From: Pseudomonadales bacterium
Lineage (GTDB): Bacteria > Pseudomonadota > Gammaproteobacteria > Pseudomonadales > Halieaceae
DNA length: 64,000 nucleotides
Direction of reading: 5' to 3'
NCBI GenBank assembly: GCA_024234815.1
Contig: JACKNO010000001.1
Coordinates: forward strand, 496,001 to 560,000
The notes under the pieces were generated by a model, which was given only the letters and a program-made list of their open reading frames with translations, did not search any database and was not told where the DNA came from. The position numbers and the translations under genes are program-made. Positions 1 through 8,342 of this stretch are shown piece by piece. Positions within the stretch are counted from its first letter, which is position 1; each line of letters begins with the position of its first letter.

Positions 1-144
1 CCGGGTGATACGCCCGCCGCCGCTGACCCCGCAGCAGCCGCCGCGGAACTGCCCACCCGGGTCAGCAGGGCCGCCGCGCGGCGCCCGGATACGCCGGCGG
101 AGCCGGTCAGGCTGATTGATCCCGGGAGCAAAAAACAGGGTTAG
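1..144 (+). CDS. C-terminal tail of an unidentified protein (partial)
   Basis: An open frame runs from the window edge to a TAG at 142-144. It encodes about 47 residues rich in Ala, Pro and Arg, ending in SKKQG. It has no internal start and its stop lies 3 bp from the stop of the convergent gene at 148-789, which suits the end of a real gene. The visible part is low-complexity and shows no domain, so no function can be given. Confidence 0.45.
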   Translation, partial: PGDTPAAADPAAAAAELPTRVSRAAARRPDTPAEPVRLIDPGSKKQG

Positions 145-147
145 AGA

Positions 148-789
148 TCAGACCGCCTCGCTGGCGAGTCGCAATCTGATTCGCCTGGCGGACCAGGTCA
201 GGTTGTTGTACTTGAACAGCTGCGCGGAGGGTGGGCTGCCGACCGGGAGCGCTCGTACCCTGTCCCATACGTACTCCCGCTCCAGAAGTTTCGCGGCGGT
301 CTGATGCACGAGCTGGTCCAGCTGGTTGGCCAGGGCGTCCCCCAGCAGGTGGTGCACGATAACGTTGGCTTCCGTCATGTCTACCGGTAGCAGCGGACGC
401 TGCAGGTGTCTTATATGGTGATCGTTCACCTCCTCCAGCAGGCGGTGCGCCAGGAATGCCTCGTCCATCAGGGCTCCGAGCCCACCGTCGGCAGGTAGAT
501 CTGCCGGGGGGTGCAGGAAATATTCCTCCGCCATATCCAGGAACGGGGAGGCGTAATCGTAAAAACCCATGTGCTTGCTGACGGCGCCCACCAGCAAAAT
601 GCAGTCGGGCACGCTCTCTACGTACTCGCGAATGAATTGCAGGAGGCCGGCAACCGGCTCCTTGTCGGGAAGCACCAGTTTCTTGCTGAGCTGGGGCAGT
701 TGCTCTGCCAGATGACGCCCCAACTGGCCAGTCTCACCCTCGATCCTGACGGCGGCGCGGATTTTGTCCCTGATGAGAGTTGCAACCAT
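148..789 (-). CDS. Conserved-looking hypothetical protein, 213 aa
   Basis: This is a soluble, mostly helical protein with no signal peptide, membrane segment or motif I recognise. It starts at an ATG (complement of 787-789) and ends in TGA at 148-150. Notable stretches are HHIRHLQRPLL in the middle and a basic C-terminus (SARRIRLRLAS). It is convergent with the partial gene at the left edge and divergent from the cytochrome oxidase cluster, with about 510 bp between the two starts. Codon use matches its neighbours. Function unknown. Confidence 0.7.
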   Translation of the reverse strand: MVATLIRDKIRAAVRIEGETGQLGRHLAEQLPQLSKKLVLPDKEPVAGLLQFIREYVESVPDCILLVGAVSKHMGFYDYASPFLDMAEEYFLHPPADLPADGGLGALMDEAFLAHRLLEEVNDHHIRHLQRPLLPVDMTEANVIVHHLLGDALANQLDQLVHQTAAKLLEREYVWDRVRALPVGSPPSAQLFKYNNLTWSARRIRLRLASEAV

Positions 790-1088
790 AAGCCACCCGC
801 TAAGGATTGGGCCTGCTGAAGCGTATAGTTCAGGCTAGTACATCCTGACTAAAGCGCTACCGCAGAAACCAATGAGCGCTCACTTTCAGCGAAGTGTGGC
901 TCGGGGCCATTCGCGAACCGGCGCCTGCCGATGTAGCATTTTGGTAGGAAAATCCTGGCTGGCAGCCTATTTAGTGGAGCTATCCTCGTATAACCTCTAT
1001 ATATAGTCACCGACTGCTTGCGTGCACTTCCCGAGCGGGCGTTGCGGACAAAACGCGCAACTGAGTAGGCTTTGCGCCACATATTCGC

Positions 1089-1094
1089 TATAAT
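1089..1094 (+). promoter_or_regulatory. Candidate -10 element for the cox operon
   Basis: TATAAT at 1089-1094 is a perfect sigma-70 -10 hexamer. The hexamer 17 bp upstream (TAGGCT, 1066-1071) is a poor -35 match, so the promoter may need an activator. Transcription would start near 1101, about 200 nt before coxB. Confidence 0.45.
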
Positions 1095-1110
1095 TCCGTC
1101 GTTTTGTCGG

Positions 1111-1127
1111 TGCGACCAATGGTCGCA
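1111..1127 (+). other. Perfect hairpin in the cox 5' leader
   Basis: TGCGACC (1111-1117) and GGTCGCA (1121-1127) form a 7-bp stem with a 3-nt loop. It would sit about 10 nt from the predicted transcript start. It could instead be a DNA operator, since the arms are a palindrome. No U-tract follows, so it is not an intrinsic terminator. Confidence 0.45.
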
Positions 1128-1300
1128 TGCCAGGCAAATTCGTATCAGCTGACAAGTTCAAGCGATGTAAACGTTCCGGTCGCCCTCGCATACTGGCGGA
1201 GGCCCATTGTTCGTATCACTCGCTTGTCGCGGCCTCGCTCCGGGGTTACAGGCGGTCAGTTGGGGGGGGAAATGATTCTTAAAATATGGAGACACGGGAA

Positions 1301-2446
1301 ATGTGTTTTGAAGCGAAGCGGCTGCTAAAGCTCGCCCTCGGTCCTGTGCTGATGCTGATAAGTGTTGCCGCGCTGGCTGCTGGAGGCGGGGTAAACGAGG
1401 TCAATATGCCACCGGGTGTCACCGAAGTCGGTGCCAGGATTTATGATCTGCATATGCTCATCCTGGGCATCTGCACAGTTATCGGCCTCGGCGTATTCGG
1501 GGTGATGTTCTACTCCATTATCTACCACCGTAAATCGAAAGGTGCTGTAGCGTCGCATTTTCATGAAAGCACCAAGGTCGAGATCGCATGGACGGTCGTG
1601 CCGTTCCTGATTTTGATCGGCATGGCGGTACCCGCGACCTCCACACTGCTGGAAATTTACGATCACGACGATTCGGAGCTGGATATCCTGGTCACGGGTT
1701 ACCAGTGGAAGTGGAAGTACGAATACATCAATGCAGATGGCGATAACGTTAGCTTTTTCAGTAACTTGCGTACGCCTCAAACAGAGATCCACAACACCCA
1801 GCCCAAGGGGGAGCACTACCTTCTGGAAGTCGATGAGCCCATGGTGATTCCGGTGAATACCAAGGTGCGCTTCCTGATCACGGGTAACGATGTGATTCAC
1901 TCCTGGTGGGTTCCTGAACTGGCGGTTAAAAGAGACGCCATACCGGGTTTTATCAACGAAACCTGGACCAGGGCGGAAACAGTGGGTGTTTACCGCGGCC
2001 AGTGTGCGGAGCTCTGCGGTAAAGACCATGGCTTCATGCCCATCGTGGTTAACGTCGTGAGCAAGGAAGAGTACAGGCAGTGGATGGATGAGAAGCAGGT
2101 AGAGGCCGCCGCCATCAAGGAGCTGATGGCCCAGACCTTCACCCTTGACCAGCTCATGGAGCGCGGCGAAGCGGTTTATGCCCGCGCCTGCCTGGCCTGC
2201 CACGGTGCCAACGGCGAGGGTGGTGTCGGCAAAGCGATTGCCGGTAGCGCCATTGCAACGGGCGATGTTGGTGTACACCTGGATGTCGGAATCAATGGTG
2301 TGCCCGGCACTGCCATGCAGGCGTTTGGCGGGCAGCTGAACGACGTCGATATGGCGGCGGTCATTACTTACCAGCGCAACGCATTCGGCAACAATATGGG
2401 CGAGATGGTCCAGCCCATTGATGTCTACAACCACAAGAAAGGCTAA
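1301..2446 (+). CDS. coxB: Cytochrome c oxidase subunit II with fused cytochrome c domain
   Basis: Subunit II carries the CuA centre that takes electrons from cytochrome c and passes them to subunit I in the inner membrane. An N-terminal signal/anchor is followed by two membrane segments (about residues 50-76 and 95-118). The periplasmic cupredoxin domain shows the CuA ligands His200, Cys235, Cys239, His243 and Met246. A C-terminal haem c site (CLACH, about 297-301) makes this a caa3-type subunit. I prefer the ATG at 1301 because GGAG (1288-1291) sits 9 nt upstream; an ATG at 1286 in the same frame would add five residues. It leads the cox cluster, 15 bp before coxA. Confidence 0.95.
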   Translation: MCFEAKRLLKLALGPVLMLISVAALAAGGGVNEVNMPPGVTEVGARIYDLHMLILGICTVIGLGVFGVMFYSIIYHRKSKGAVASHFHESTKVEIAWTVVPFLILIGMAVPATSTLLEIYDHDDSELDILVTGYQWKWKYEYINADGDNVSFFSNLRTPQTEIHNTQPKGEHYLLEVDEPMVIPVNTKVRFLITGNDVIHSWWVPELAVKRDAIPGFINETWTRAETVGVYRGQCAELCGKDHGFMPIVVNVVSKEEYRQWMDEKQVEAAAIKELMAQTFTLDQLMERGEAVYARACLACHGANGEGGVGKAIAGSAIATGDVGVHLDVGINGVPGTAMQAFGGQLNDVDMAAVITYQRNAFGNNMGEMVQPIDVYNHKKG

Positions 2447-2461
2447 TTGGAGGAATTAACG

Positions 2462-4024
2462 ATGGGCGATCATCATCACGGTCCCGCCAAGGGCCTGAGT
2501 CGGTGGCTCTTTACCACCAACCACAAAGATATCGGAACCATGTACCTGTGGTTCTCGTTTGCCATGTTTATCCTGGGCGGCGCATTCGCCATGATCATTC
2601 GCGCCGAGCTGTTCCAGCCCGGCCTGCAGCTGGTTGAGCCCGCCTTTTTCAACCAGATGACGACCATGCACGGCCTGGTCATGGTGTTTGGCGCGATCAT
2701 GCCCTCATTTGTGGGTCTGGCTAACTGGCTGATACCCATGATGATCGGGGCGCCGGATATGGCCCTGCCGCGCATGAACAACTGGAGTTTCTGGATACTG
2801 CCGCCGACGTTCCTGCTGCTTGCCTCCACCCTGTTCATGGAAGGTGGGGCCCCCGCCGCCGGCTGGACGTTTTACGCGCCGCTGTCAACGACTTACGCAG
2901 CCCCCTCGGTCACCTACTTTATCTTCTGTGTGCACGTGCTGGGCCTGTCATCAATTATGGGTTCCATAAACATCATTGCCACAGTGATGAACATGCGTGC
3001 CCCGGGCATGACCTACATGAAGATGCCCCTCTTCGTATGGACCTGGCTGATAACCGCTTTTCTGCTGGTTGCGGTTATGCCGGTGCTGGCGGGAGCGGTT
3101 ACCATGATGTTGATGGATGTGCACTTCGGCACCAGCTTCTTCTCCGCCGCCGGCGGTGGTGACCCGGTATTGTTCCAGCACGTGTTCTGGTTCTTCGGTC
3201 ACCCCGAGGTATACATCATCATCCTGCCCGCTTTTGGCGTGGTGTCACAGATCATTCCCGCGTTTTCGCGCAAGCCGCTGTTCGGCTATGACTCGATGGT
3301 ATACGCAACCGCGTCTATCGCCTTCCTGTCGTTCATCGTGTGGGCACACCACATGTTTACGGTGGGCATGCCGGTGGCTGGTGAGCTGTTCTTCATGTAC
3401 GCAACCATGCTGATTGCCGTCCCGACCGGAGTGAAGGTATTCAACTGGGTTACGACCATGTGGCGTGGGTCCCTGTCCTTTGAGACGCCGATGCTGTTTT
3501 CGATCGGCTTCCTGGTGTTGTTCACCATCGGTGGTTTTACCGGACTGATGCTGTCCATCGCGCCTGCTGACTTCCAGTACCACGACAGTTACTTCGTGGT
3601 AGCGCACTTTCACTATGTGATGGTGGCCGGAGCGGTTTTCAGCATGAGCGCGGCAGTTTACTTCTGGCTGCCCAAGTGGTGTGGCCGCATGTATAACGAA
3701 ACCATGGGCAAAACCCACTTCTGGATTTCGTTCATCGGCTTCAACCTGGCCTTTTTCCCACAGCATTTCGTGGGTCTGGCAGGTATGCCGCGACGTATCC
3801 CCGATTACGCGCTGCAGTTTGCCGACTTCAACATGATGTCGAGCATCGGCGCGTTCATCTACGGTCTGTCGCAGATACTGTTCCTGTACAACGTGATCGC
3901 AACAATCGTTGCCGGCAAGCGGGTTTCAGAACCCAAGGTGTGGGACGGTGCGGAAGGCCTGGAGTGGACGATACCCACGCCGGCGCCCTACCACACCTTC
4001 GAAGTACCGCCGGCGGTCAAGTAG
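2462..4024 (+). CDS. coxA: Cytochrome c oxidase subunit I
   Basis: This is the catalytic haem-copper oxidase subunit, which reduces O2 to water and pumps protons. It is 520 aa with about 12 membrane segments. Visible active-site motifs are TMHGLVMVF (haem ligand His), GHPEVYIIILPAFGV (CuB His and the cross-linked Tyr), a His-His pair in WAHHMFTVG (CuB) and HFHYVMVAG (haem ligands). GGAGG at 2449-2453 lies 8 nt before the ATG at 2462; an in-frame TTG at 2447 is upstream of that site and is rejected. Subunit type (aa3 or a haem O variant) cannot be read from the sequence. Confidence 0.97.
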   Translation: MGDHHHGPAKGLSRWLFTTNHKDIGTMYLWFSFAMFILGGAFAMIIRAELFQPGLQLVEPAFFNQMTTMHGLVMVFGAIMPSFVGLANWLIPMMIGAPDMALPRMNNWSFWILPPTFLLLASTLFMEGGAPAAGWTFYAPLSTTYAAPSVTYFIFCVHVLGLSSIMGSINIIATVMNMRAPGMTYMKMPLFVWTWLITAFLLVAVMPVLAGAVTMMLMDVHFGTSFFSAAGGGDPVLFQHVFWFFGHPEVYIIILPAFGVVSQIIPAFSRKPLFGYDSMVYATASIAFLSFIVWAHHMFTVGMPVAGELFFMYATMLIAVPTGVKVFNWVTTMWRGSLSFETPMLFSIGFLVLFTIGGFTGLMLSIAPADFQYHDSYFVVAHFHYVMVAGAVFSMSAAVYFWLPKWCGRMYNETMGKTHFWISFIGFNLAFFPQHFVGLAGMPRRIPDYALQFADFNMMSSIGAFIYGLSQILFLYNVIATIVAGKRVSEPKVWDGAEGLEWTIPTPAPYHTFEVPPAVK

Positions 4025-4034
4025 GGATTGGTCG

Positions 4035-4592
4035 ATGAAACTGAGCAACAATCCTGCCATCGATACCGCAACCAAGCTGGTTGCGGTGGCAGTAATGATG
4101 TTCGCTTTTGTTTTTGTGGTGATGGTGCCGCTGTACAATGTCTTGTGTGATGCCCTGGGCATCAATGGCAAGACCAGTGGTGAGGCCTATACCTCGGTGC
4201 AGGCGGCGGTGGATGAAAGCCGGCTGGTTTCTATCCAGTTTGTGGCGACCAATAACGAGGGCATGCCCTGGGAGTTCGGTCCGACAGTTTCCGTGATGAA
4301 AGTCCATCCGGGAGCGGTCAACGATACGGTGTTTCACGCTCGCAATCCGCTGGCCAGGGATATGGTGGGGCAGGCGATACCCAGCGTGTCACCCTCCAGG
4401 GCGGCGGCGTACTTCCACAAGACCGAGTGCTTTTGCTTCAACCAGCAACCGCTTGCTGCGGGGGCTGAAGCGGAGTTGCCGCTGCAATATATTGTCGACC
4501 AGGACCTGCCAGCAGATATCCACACCATTACGCTGTCCTATACGATTTTTGATGTAACAGATATGACGAGGGGCGCTGTCGCCAATCGCTGA
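4035..4592 (+). CDS. ctaG: Cytochrome c oxidase assembly protein CtaG/Cox11
   Basis: Cox11 delivers copper to the CuB site of subunit I. The 185-aa protein has one N-terminal membrane anchor (about residues 14-34) and a periplasmic Ig-like domain. The copper-binding CFCF motif is at 132-135 (KTECFCFNQQPL). The ATG at 4035 gives the family's usual length. It follows coxA by 10 bp and precedes coxC, the standard order in Pseudomonas-like clusters. Confidence 0.95.
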   Translation: MKLSNNPAIDTATKLVAVAVMMFAFVFVVMVPLYNVLCDALGINGKTSGEAYTSVQAAVDESRLVSIQFVATNNEGMPWEFGPTVSVMKVHPGAVNDTVFHARNPLARDMVGQAIPSVSPSRAAAYFHKTECFCFNQQPLAAGAEAELPLQYIVDQDLPADIHTITLSYTIFDVTDMTRGAVANR

Positions 4593-4637
4593 GGCGCGGG
4601 TTCGGGAACCCGCGTTATTACACGGAGAAGCAAGAAA

Positions 4638-5612
4638 ATGACAAGTCAGACTTCCGCAGGGTACGAAAAGTACTACGTACCGGAGAAAAGCCCGTTGGCC
4701 ATATGCGCGACCATCGGCCTGATTCTCAGTATTTTCGGCGCTGCCAGTATCATGAATGATATGACCTTTGGCGAACCCGGCCAGGCAACCAGTTCCTGGA
4801 CGATTTTCTACCTTGGTCTCATGTTCTTCGTGGGAACCCTGTTCGTTTGGTTCCGCACCACCATACGGGAAAACATCGCGGGCATGAACAGCGCCCAGCT
4901 GAAGAAGTCCTATGTCCTGGGCATGTTCTGGTTCATCTTTTCTGAAGTGATGTTCTTTTTCTGTTTCTTCGGCGCTCTTTTCTATGTGCGCGTCCTGGTC
5001 GGGCCCTGGCTGGCCGGGGAAGGCGAAGGCGGGCGCATGAACGGCCTGCTCTGGGAAGGCTTCAGTTTCAGCTGGCCCCTGGTGCAGACCCCACAGGAAG
5101 CTGTGGGCGGCGCCGGCGCGCAGTTGATTGCCAATAACGGCTCCTTCACCGGTGCCGAGACCAGTATGGCATTCAGGGACGCCCATGCCTGGTGGGCCTG
5201 GCTGCCGCTGTGGAACACCATTGTTCTGTTGTCATCCAGTTTCACCTGCCATCTCGCCCATGTGGGTATCCTGAATGGCAACCGGAAAAAGTTTAACTTC
5301 TGGCTCGCGGTTACGGTTCTGCTGGGTATCATCTTCCTCTGTTTGCAGGCCCTGGAATACTACGAGGCCTACGCGGAGTTCGGCCTGACCCTCAATGCGG
5401 GTATTTACGGTTCCACCTTTTTCATGCTCACGGGCTTCCACGGTTTCCACGTGGCTATGGGTATGACCATGCTGCTGATTCAGTTGCTGCGCTCAGTCCT
5501 CGGCGGCCAGTTTACGGCCAAGGACCACTTTGGCTTCGAAGCGTCCAGCTGGTACTGGCACTTTGTCGACGTGGTCTGGGTGTTCCTGTTCCTGTTTGTT
5601 TATATCCTGTAG
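4638..5612 (+). CDS. coxC: Cytochrome c oxidase subunit III
   Basis: Subunit III of the oxidase, an integral membrane protein with seven predicted segments that stabilises subunit I. Hallmarks are FWFIFSEVMFFFCFF, LTGFHGFHVAMG and the C-terminal SSWYWHFVDVVWVFLF. At 324 aa it carries a long soluble loop (about residues 125-190) between early membrane segments, which accounts for much of its length. GGAGAAG lies upstream of the ATG at 4638. It is the last forward gene before the opposite-strand DUF2909 gene. Confidence 0.96.
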   Translation: MTSQTSAGYEKYYVPEKSPLAICATIGLILSIFGAASIMNDMTFGEPGQATSSWTIFYLGLMFFVGTLFVWFRTTIRENIAGMNSAQLKKSYVLGMFWFIFSEVMFFFCFFGALFYVRVLVGPWLAGEGEGGRMNGLLWEGFSFSWPLVQTPQEAVGGAGAQLIANNGSFTGAETSMAFRDAHAWWAWLPLWNTIVLLSSSFTCHLAHVGILNGNRKKFNFWLAVTVLLGIIFLCLQALEYYEAYAEFGLTLNAGIYGSTFFMLTGFHGFHVAMGMTMLLIQLLRSVLGGQFTAKDHFGFEASSWYWHFVDVVWVFLFLFVYIL

Positions 5613-5615
5613 CAA

Positions 5616-5658
5616 CCGACGATTGTCGGCCCCGGGGTGAGATTTGCGTGCCCCGGGG
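5616..5658. terminator. Bidirectional hairpin terminator between coxC and the DUF2909 gene
   Basis: Two hairpins follow the coxC stop: CCGAC/GTCGG (5616-5620, 5625-5629) and a perfect 8-bp CCCCGGGG stem (5630-5637 with 5651-5658). They lie between two convergent stops. No clear U-tract is present on either strand, so termination strength is uncertain. Confidence 0.45.
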
Positions 5659-5670
5659 GCTGGCGGGAAG

Positions 5671-5925
5671 CTACTCGGAAGAACTTTGCCGGGATGTATC
5701 GGTTTTAAGGCCGGCATCCCAGGGGTTGCCATGGCCCAGTTGCCCGGTAGCCACACCGTAAACGATAACGGCTACCAGGCATATTGCCAGGGTGAGCCTG
5801 ACGCCAAGGGAGTGCATAGTGCGACGTTGGGTTTTGTCGCCCTGGTCCTTCATCAGGAAGTAAAAACCGCTTCCCAGGCTGGCTACCAGCGCCAGCATCA
5901 ACAATACGATCACAGCCTTGAGCAA
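5671..5925 (-). CDS. Small twin-transmembrane protein (DUF2909-like)
   Basis: An 84-aa protein with two membrane segments (about residues 2-19 and 38-57) joined by a short basic loop. I place the start at a TTG (complement of 5923-5925) because AAAGGAG lies 8 nt upstream; the longer frame upstream runs antisense through SURF1 and is not coding. A protein of this kind on the opposite strand between coxC and SURF1 is typical of Pseudomonas-like cox clusters, which suggests an oxidase assembly role. That role is inferred from position only. Confidence 0.75.
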   Translation of the reverse strand: MLKAVIVLLMLALVASLGSGFYFLMKDQGDKTQRRTMHSLGVRLTLAICLVAVIVYGVATGQLGHGNPWDAGLKTDTSRQSSSE

Positions 5926-5995
5926 TGGAAATCTCCTTTGGGTAGTCCCGTTCAGTATAAACCAGCTTTCGCAACCTGGGTTGGGGTTAACTGAT

Positions 5996-6766
5996 ATGGC
6001 CATTGCAGGTAAGCGTATCAGCTTTAATTTCGATTGGCGCACTACCGCGTTCACCCTGGTGATGATGCCATTGCTGGTTACATTGGGCTTCTGGCAGCTG
6101 CAGCGGGCACAGGAGAAGGCGCTGATAGGAGCCGCCTGGGAACTGAGACAGAGCCAGCCGCCAAAGCCGCTGGCTGCGCAGTGGGACGAAACCCCGGAGG
6201 CGCTGGCCTTTACACCGGTGAAGCTCTCCGGAGAGCTGCTGAAGGACAAATATTTTTTGCTGGACAACCGTATCCAGCAGGGCCGCTTTGGTTACGAAGT
6301 GCTATCGATTATGCAGCTGGACGACGATGCGGGTTTGGCACTGGTCAATCGAGGATGGCTCGCCGCGGACCCTTCCCGACTAAAGCTGCCGCCGGTGCCG
6401 CCGGTCGATGGCCGTATTGAATTGACCGGGCACGTCTATGTTGCCCCGGGCGAACCCTACCTGTTGGCGGAACAACAGCTCGGGGAGGAGTGGCCCAAGC
6501 TGTTACAGGCGATAGAAATGGAGAAAATCATGCCGCTTGTCGGGCAGATCAATGGACAGCGGGTGTTTCCCTACCCTATCCGCATCGCCGCGGGAGAGCC
6601 CGGTGCGTTGACGGTGGATTGGCAGGTGGTCAATATGAGCGCGGATAAACACCGGGCGTACTCCGCGCAATGGTTTACCATGGCGCTGGTATTGTTCATC
6701 TTCTTCCTGTTGCGCAGCAGTAACCTGTGGCAGCTGATCAACCCATCCCGAAGTGCCAGGAGCTAG
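5996..6766 (+). CDS. SURF1 family cytochrome oxidase biogenesis protein
   Basis: SURF1 proteins help insert haem into oxidase subunit I. The 256-aa protein has the family layout: an N-terminal membrane helix (about 18-36, ending GFWQLQRAQEK), a periplasmic domain with LLDNRIQQGRFGYEVL and LVNRGWLAADPSR, and a C-terminal helix (AQWFTMALVLFIFFLLR). It is divergent from the DUF2909 gene and is followed 9 bp later by the SCO-like gene, so it probably heads a transcript with cyoE and SCO1. Confidence 0.93.
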   Translation: MAIAGKRISFNFDWRTTAFTLVMMPLLVTLGFWQLQRAQEKALIGAAWELRQSQPPKPLAAQWDETPEALAFTPVKLSGELLKDKYFLLDNRIQQGRFGYEVLSIMQLDDDAGLALVNRGWLAADPSRLKLPPVPPVDGRIELTGHVYVAPGEPYLLAEQQLGEEWPKLLQAIEMEKIMPLVGQINGQRVFPYPIRIAAGEPGALTVDWQVVNMSADKHRAYSAQWFTMALVLFIFFLLRSSNLWQLINPSRSARS

Positions 6767-6775
6767 CATCAGGCT

Positions 6776-7435
6776 ATGGAAAACACCCGGCAAAAAACCA
6801 ATAACCGAATGGCGCTGCTGTTGATAGCGGGCGTTCCGGTAACGATGATACTCGGCGCTACCTGGCTGTGGTACTTCGTCAAGAGTGGCGACCTGGATCT
6901 CGTGAATATTCTTGGTACAGCCAATCGGGGCGAGTTGGTGCAGCCGCCGCGACAGATTGACGAGGGTGTCCTGACGGAACCCAATGGAACCCGTTTTCGC
7001 TACGCTAACCTCGAGCCCAGGTGGACCATGGTGATCCCGGTTGAGGGTGGACGCTGTGATACGATTTGTGAGAACAAGCTGTACCTGACGCGGCAGATTC
7101 ACATCGGCATGGGCAAGGAGTTTAACCGTTTGCAGCGCTTCTACGTCAGCGAGACCAATGTCGACGATACACAGCTCACGATTGGGGAGTTGAGTGACAA
7201 GAGCCCTGCCCCAGCCGACTTTGCGGCCTACCTGGCGGCGGAACATCGCGGCTTGCGCGCCCTGGAACTCGGTCCGGGCGTCACCGGGCAACTGTTCCCC
7301 GAGTACGGGGCGGATCCCAGCGTCTGGTATCTGGTGGACCCATCGGGTTGGATAATGATGTACTACAACGAGAGTATTTCCTACAAGGACGTTATCGCCG
7401 ACCTCAAGTTCCTCCTGAAGAATTCCAGTGACTGA
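6776..7435 (+). CDS. SCO-like thioredoxin-fold protein of the cox cluster
   Basis: A 219-aa membrane-anchored protein (helix at about 13-35) with a periplasmic domain. It has a CxxxC pair (Cys94, Cys98 in GGRCDTICEN) at the spacing used by SCO copper chaperones and peroxiredoxin-like folds. The conserved SCO histidine is not visible; the equivalent stretch reads LVDPSGWIMMYY. Position between SURF1 and cyoE is standard for the cluster's hypothetical protein. A redox or copper-transfer role in CuA assembly is inferred. It overlaps cyoE by 8 bp if the GTG start of cyoE is used. Confidence 0.85.
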   Translation: MENTRQKTNNRMALLLIAGVPVTMILGATWLWYFVKSGDLDLVNILGTANRGELVQPPRQIDEGVLTEPNGTRFRYANLEPRWTMVIPVEGGRCDTICENKLYLTRQIHIGMGKEFNRLQRFYVSETNVDDTQLTIGELSDKSPAPADFAAYLAAEHRGLRALELGPGVTGQLFPEYGADPSVWYLVDPSGWIMMYYNESISYKDVIADLKFLLKNSSD

Positions 7436-8342
7436 GCCAACCATGACTACAGCAGATAAAGTGTCTTCCGTCACCTGGCGGGACTACAAGGAGTTGACCA
7501 AGCCCAACGTCGTGCTGTTGATGATTCTCACAGCGGTTATCGGCATGTTCATGGCCGTACCGGGTATGGTGCCTCTGCATGTACTGGTTCTCGGCAATCT
7601 GGGAATCGCCCTGTGCGCAGGGTCAGCGGCGACGATCAATCATCTGGTGGATCAGCGTATAGACCGGCAGATGGCGCGCACTTTCAAGCGCCCCGTGGCG
7701 CAGGGCAGGGTCGGGCCGCGCCAGGCCGCCCTGTTCGCCGCTACTATCGGCGTAATGGGCATGGCAATTTTGTTGATCTGGATAAATGCCCTCACCGCGT
7801 GGCTGACATTTGCCTCCCTGCTTGGCTATGCGGTGATTTACACCATGTTCCTGAAGCGAGCCACACCGCAGAATATCGTTATTGGCGGCCTGGCGGGCGC
7901 CGCCCCTCCCCTGCTGGGCTGGACCGCTGTGACCGGTGAAATACAGGGCCACGGCCTGCTTCTGGCCCTGATTATTTTCGCCTGGACACCACCGCATTTC
8001 TGGGCGTTGGCGATCCACCGCCGGGAGGAATACGCCGCCGTGGATATACCGATGCTGCCAGTGACCCATGGCGTGGCATTTACCAAGTTGCATATACTGC
8101 TTTACACAATAATCATGTTTCTTATTACCCTGCTGCCCTATGCGACCCGGATGAGCGGCCCCCTGTATCTTCTGGGTGCCGTGGTACTGGGCGGCGGCTT
8201 CCTTTACTGGGCTGTCGAGCTGTTGCGCGACAAAAACCCTAACGCTCCCATGCAAACCTTCAGGTACTCGATAATTTATCTCATGGCTCTATTTATCATT
8301 ATGCTCATTGACCACTACCTGTTCCCGGTAAGCACGCTGTGA
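7428..8342 (+). CDS. cyoE: Protohaem IX farnesyltransferase (haem O synthase)
   Basis: The enzyme converts haem B to haem O with farnesyl diphosphate in the membrane. The UbiA-family signature NHLVDQRID (Asn71, Asp75, Asp79) is clear, and about eight or nine membrane helices follow. The GTG at 7428 overlaps the upstream gene; an ATG at 7443 is an alternative. It overlaps the SCO gene by 4 bp (GTGA), implying translational coupling. The usual partner ctaA, which oxidises haem O to haem A, is missing between this gene and the upstream one. Confidence 0.95.
   Translation: MTEPTMTTADKVSSVTWRDYKELTKPNVVLLMILTAVIGMFMAVPGMVPLHVLVLGNLGIALCAGSAATINHLVDQRIDRQMARTFKRPVAQGRVGPRQAALFAATIGVMGMAILLIWINALTAWLTFASLLGYAVIYTMFLKRATPQNIVIGGLAGAAPPLLGWTAVTGEIQGHGLLLALIIFAWTPPHFWALAIHRREEYAAVDIPMLPVTHGVAFTKLHILLYTIIMFLITLLPYATRMSGPLYLLGAVVLGGGFLYWAVELLRDKNPNAPMQTFRYSIIYLMALFIIMLIDHYLFPVSTL

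Larger units (their letters stand above)
790..1300. other. Intergenic region upstream of the cox cluster
   Basis: About 510 bp separate the divergent hypothetical gene and coxB. The short frames here have no ribosome binding sites and atypical composition, so I call no gene. The region holds a consensus -10 hexamer (1089-1094), a perfect small hairpin just downstream of it (1111-1127) and an AT-rich stretch near 990-1010. It probably carries the cox promoter and a 5' untranslated region of about 200 nt. Confidence 0.6.

Noticed and set aside
1325..2434. Long minus-strand open frame opposite coxB (369 aa)
   Set aside because: It mirrors coxB, has no ribosome binding site or domain, and is explained by the codon bias of a high-GC gene.
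5918..6000. Extended SURF1 start upstream of 5996
   Set aside because: The extra residues overlap the divergent DUF2909 start region and do not look like a membrane-protein N-terminus; the ATG at 5996 gives the expected topology.
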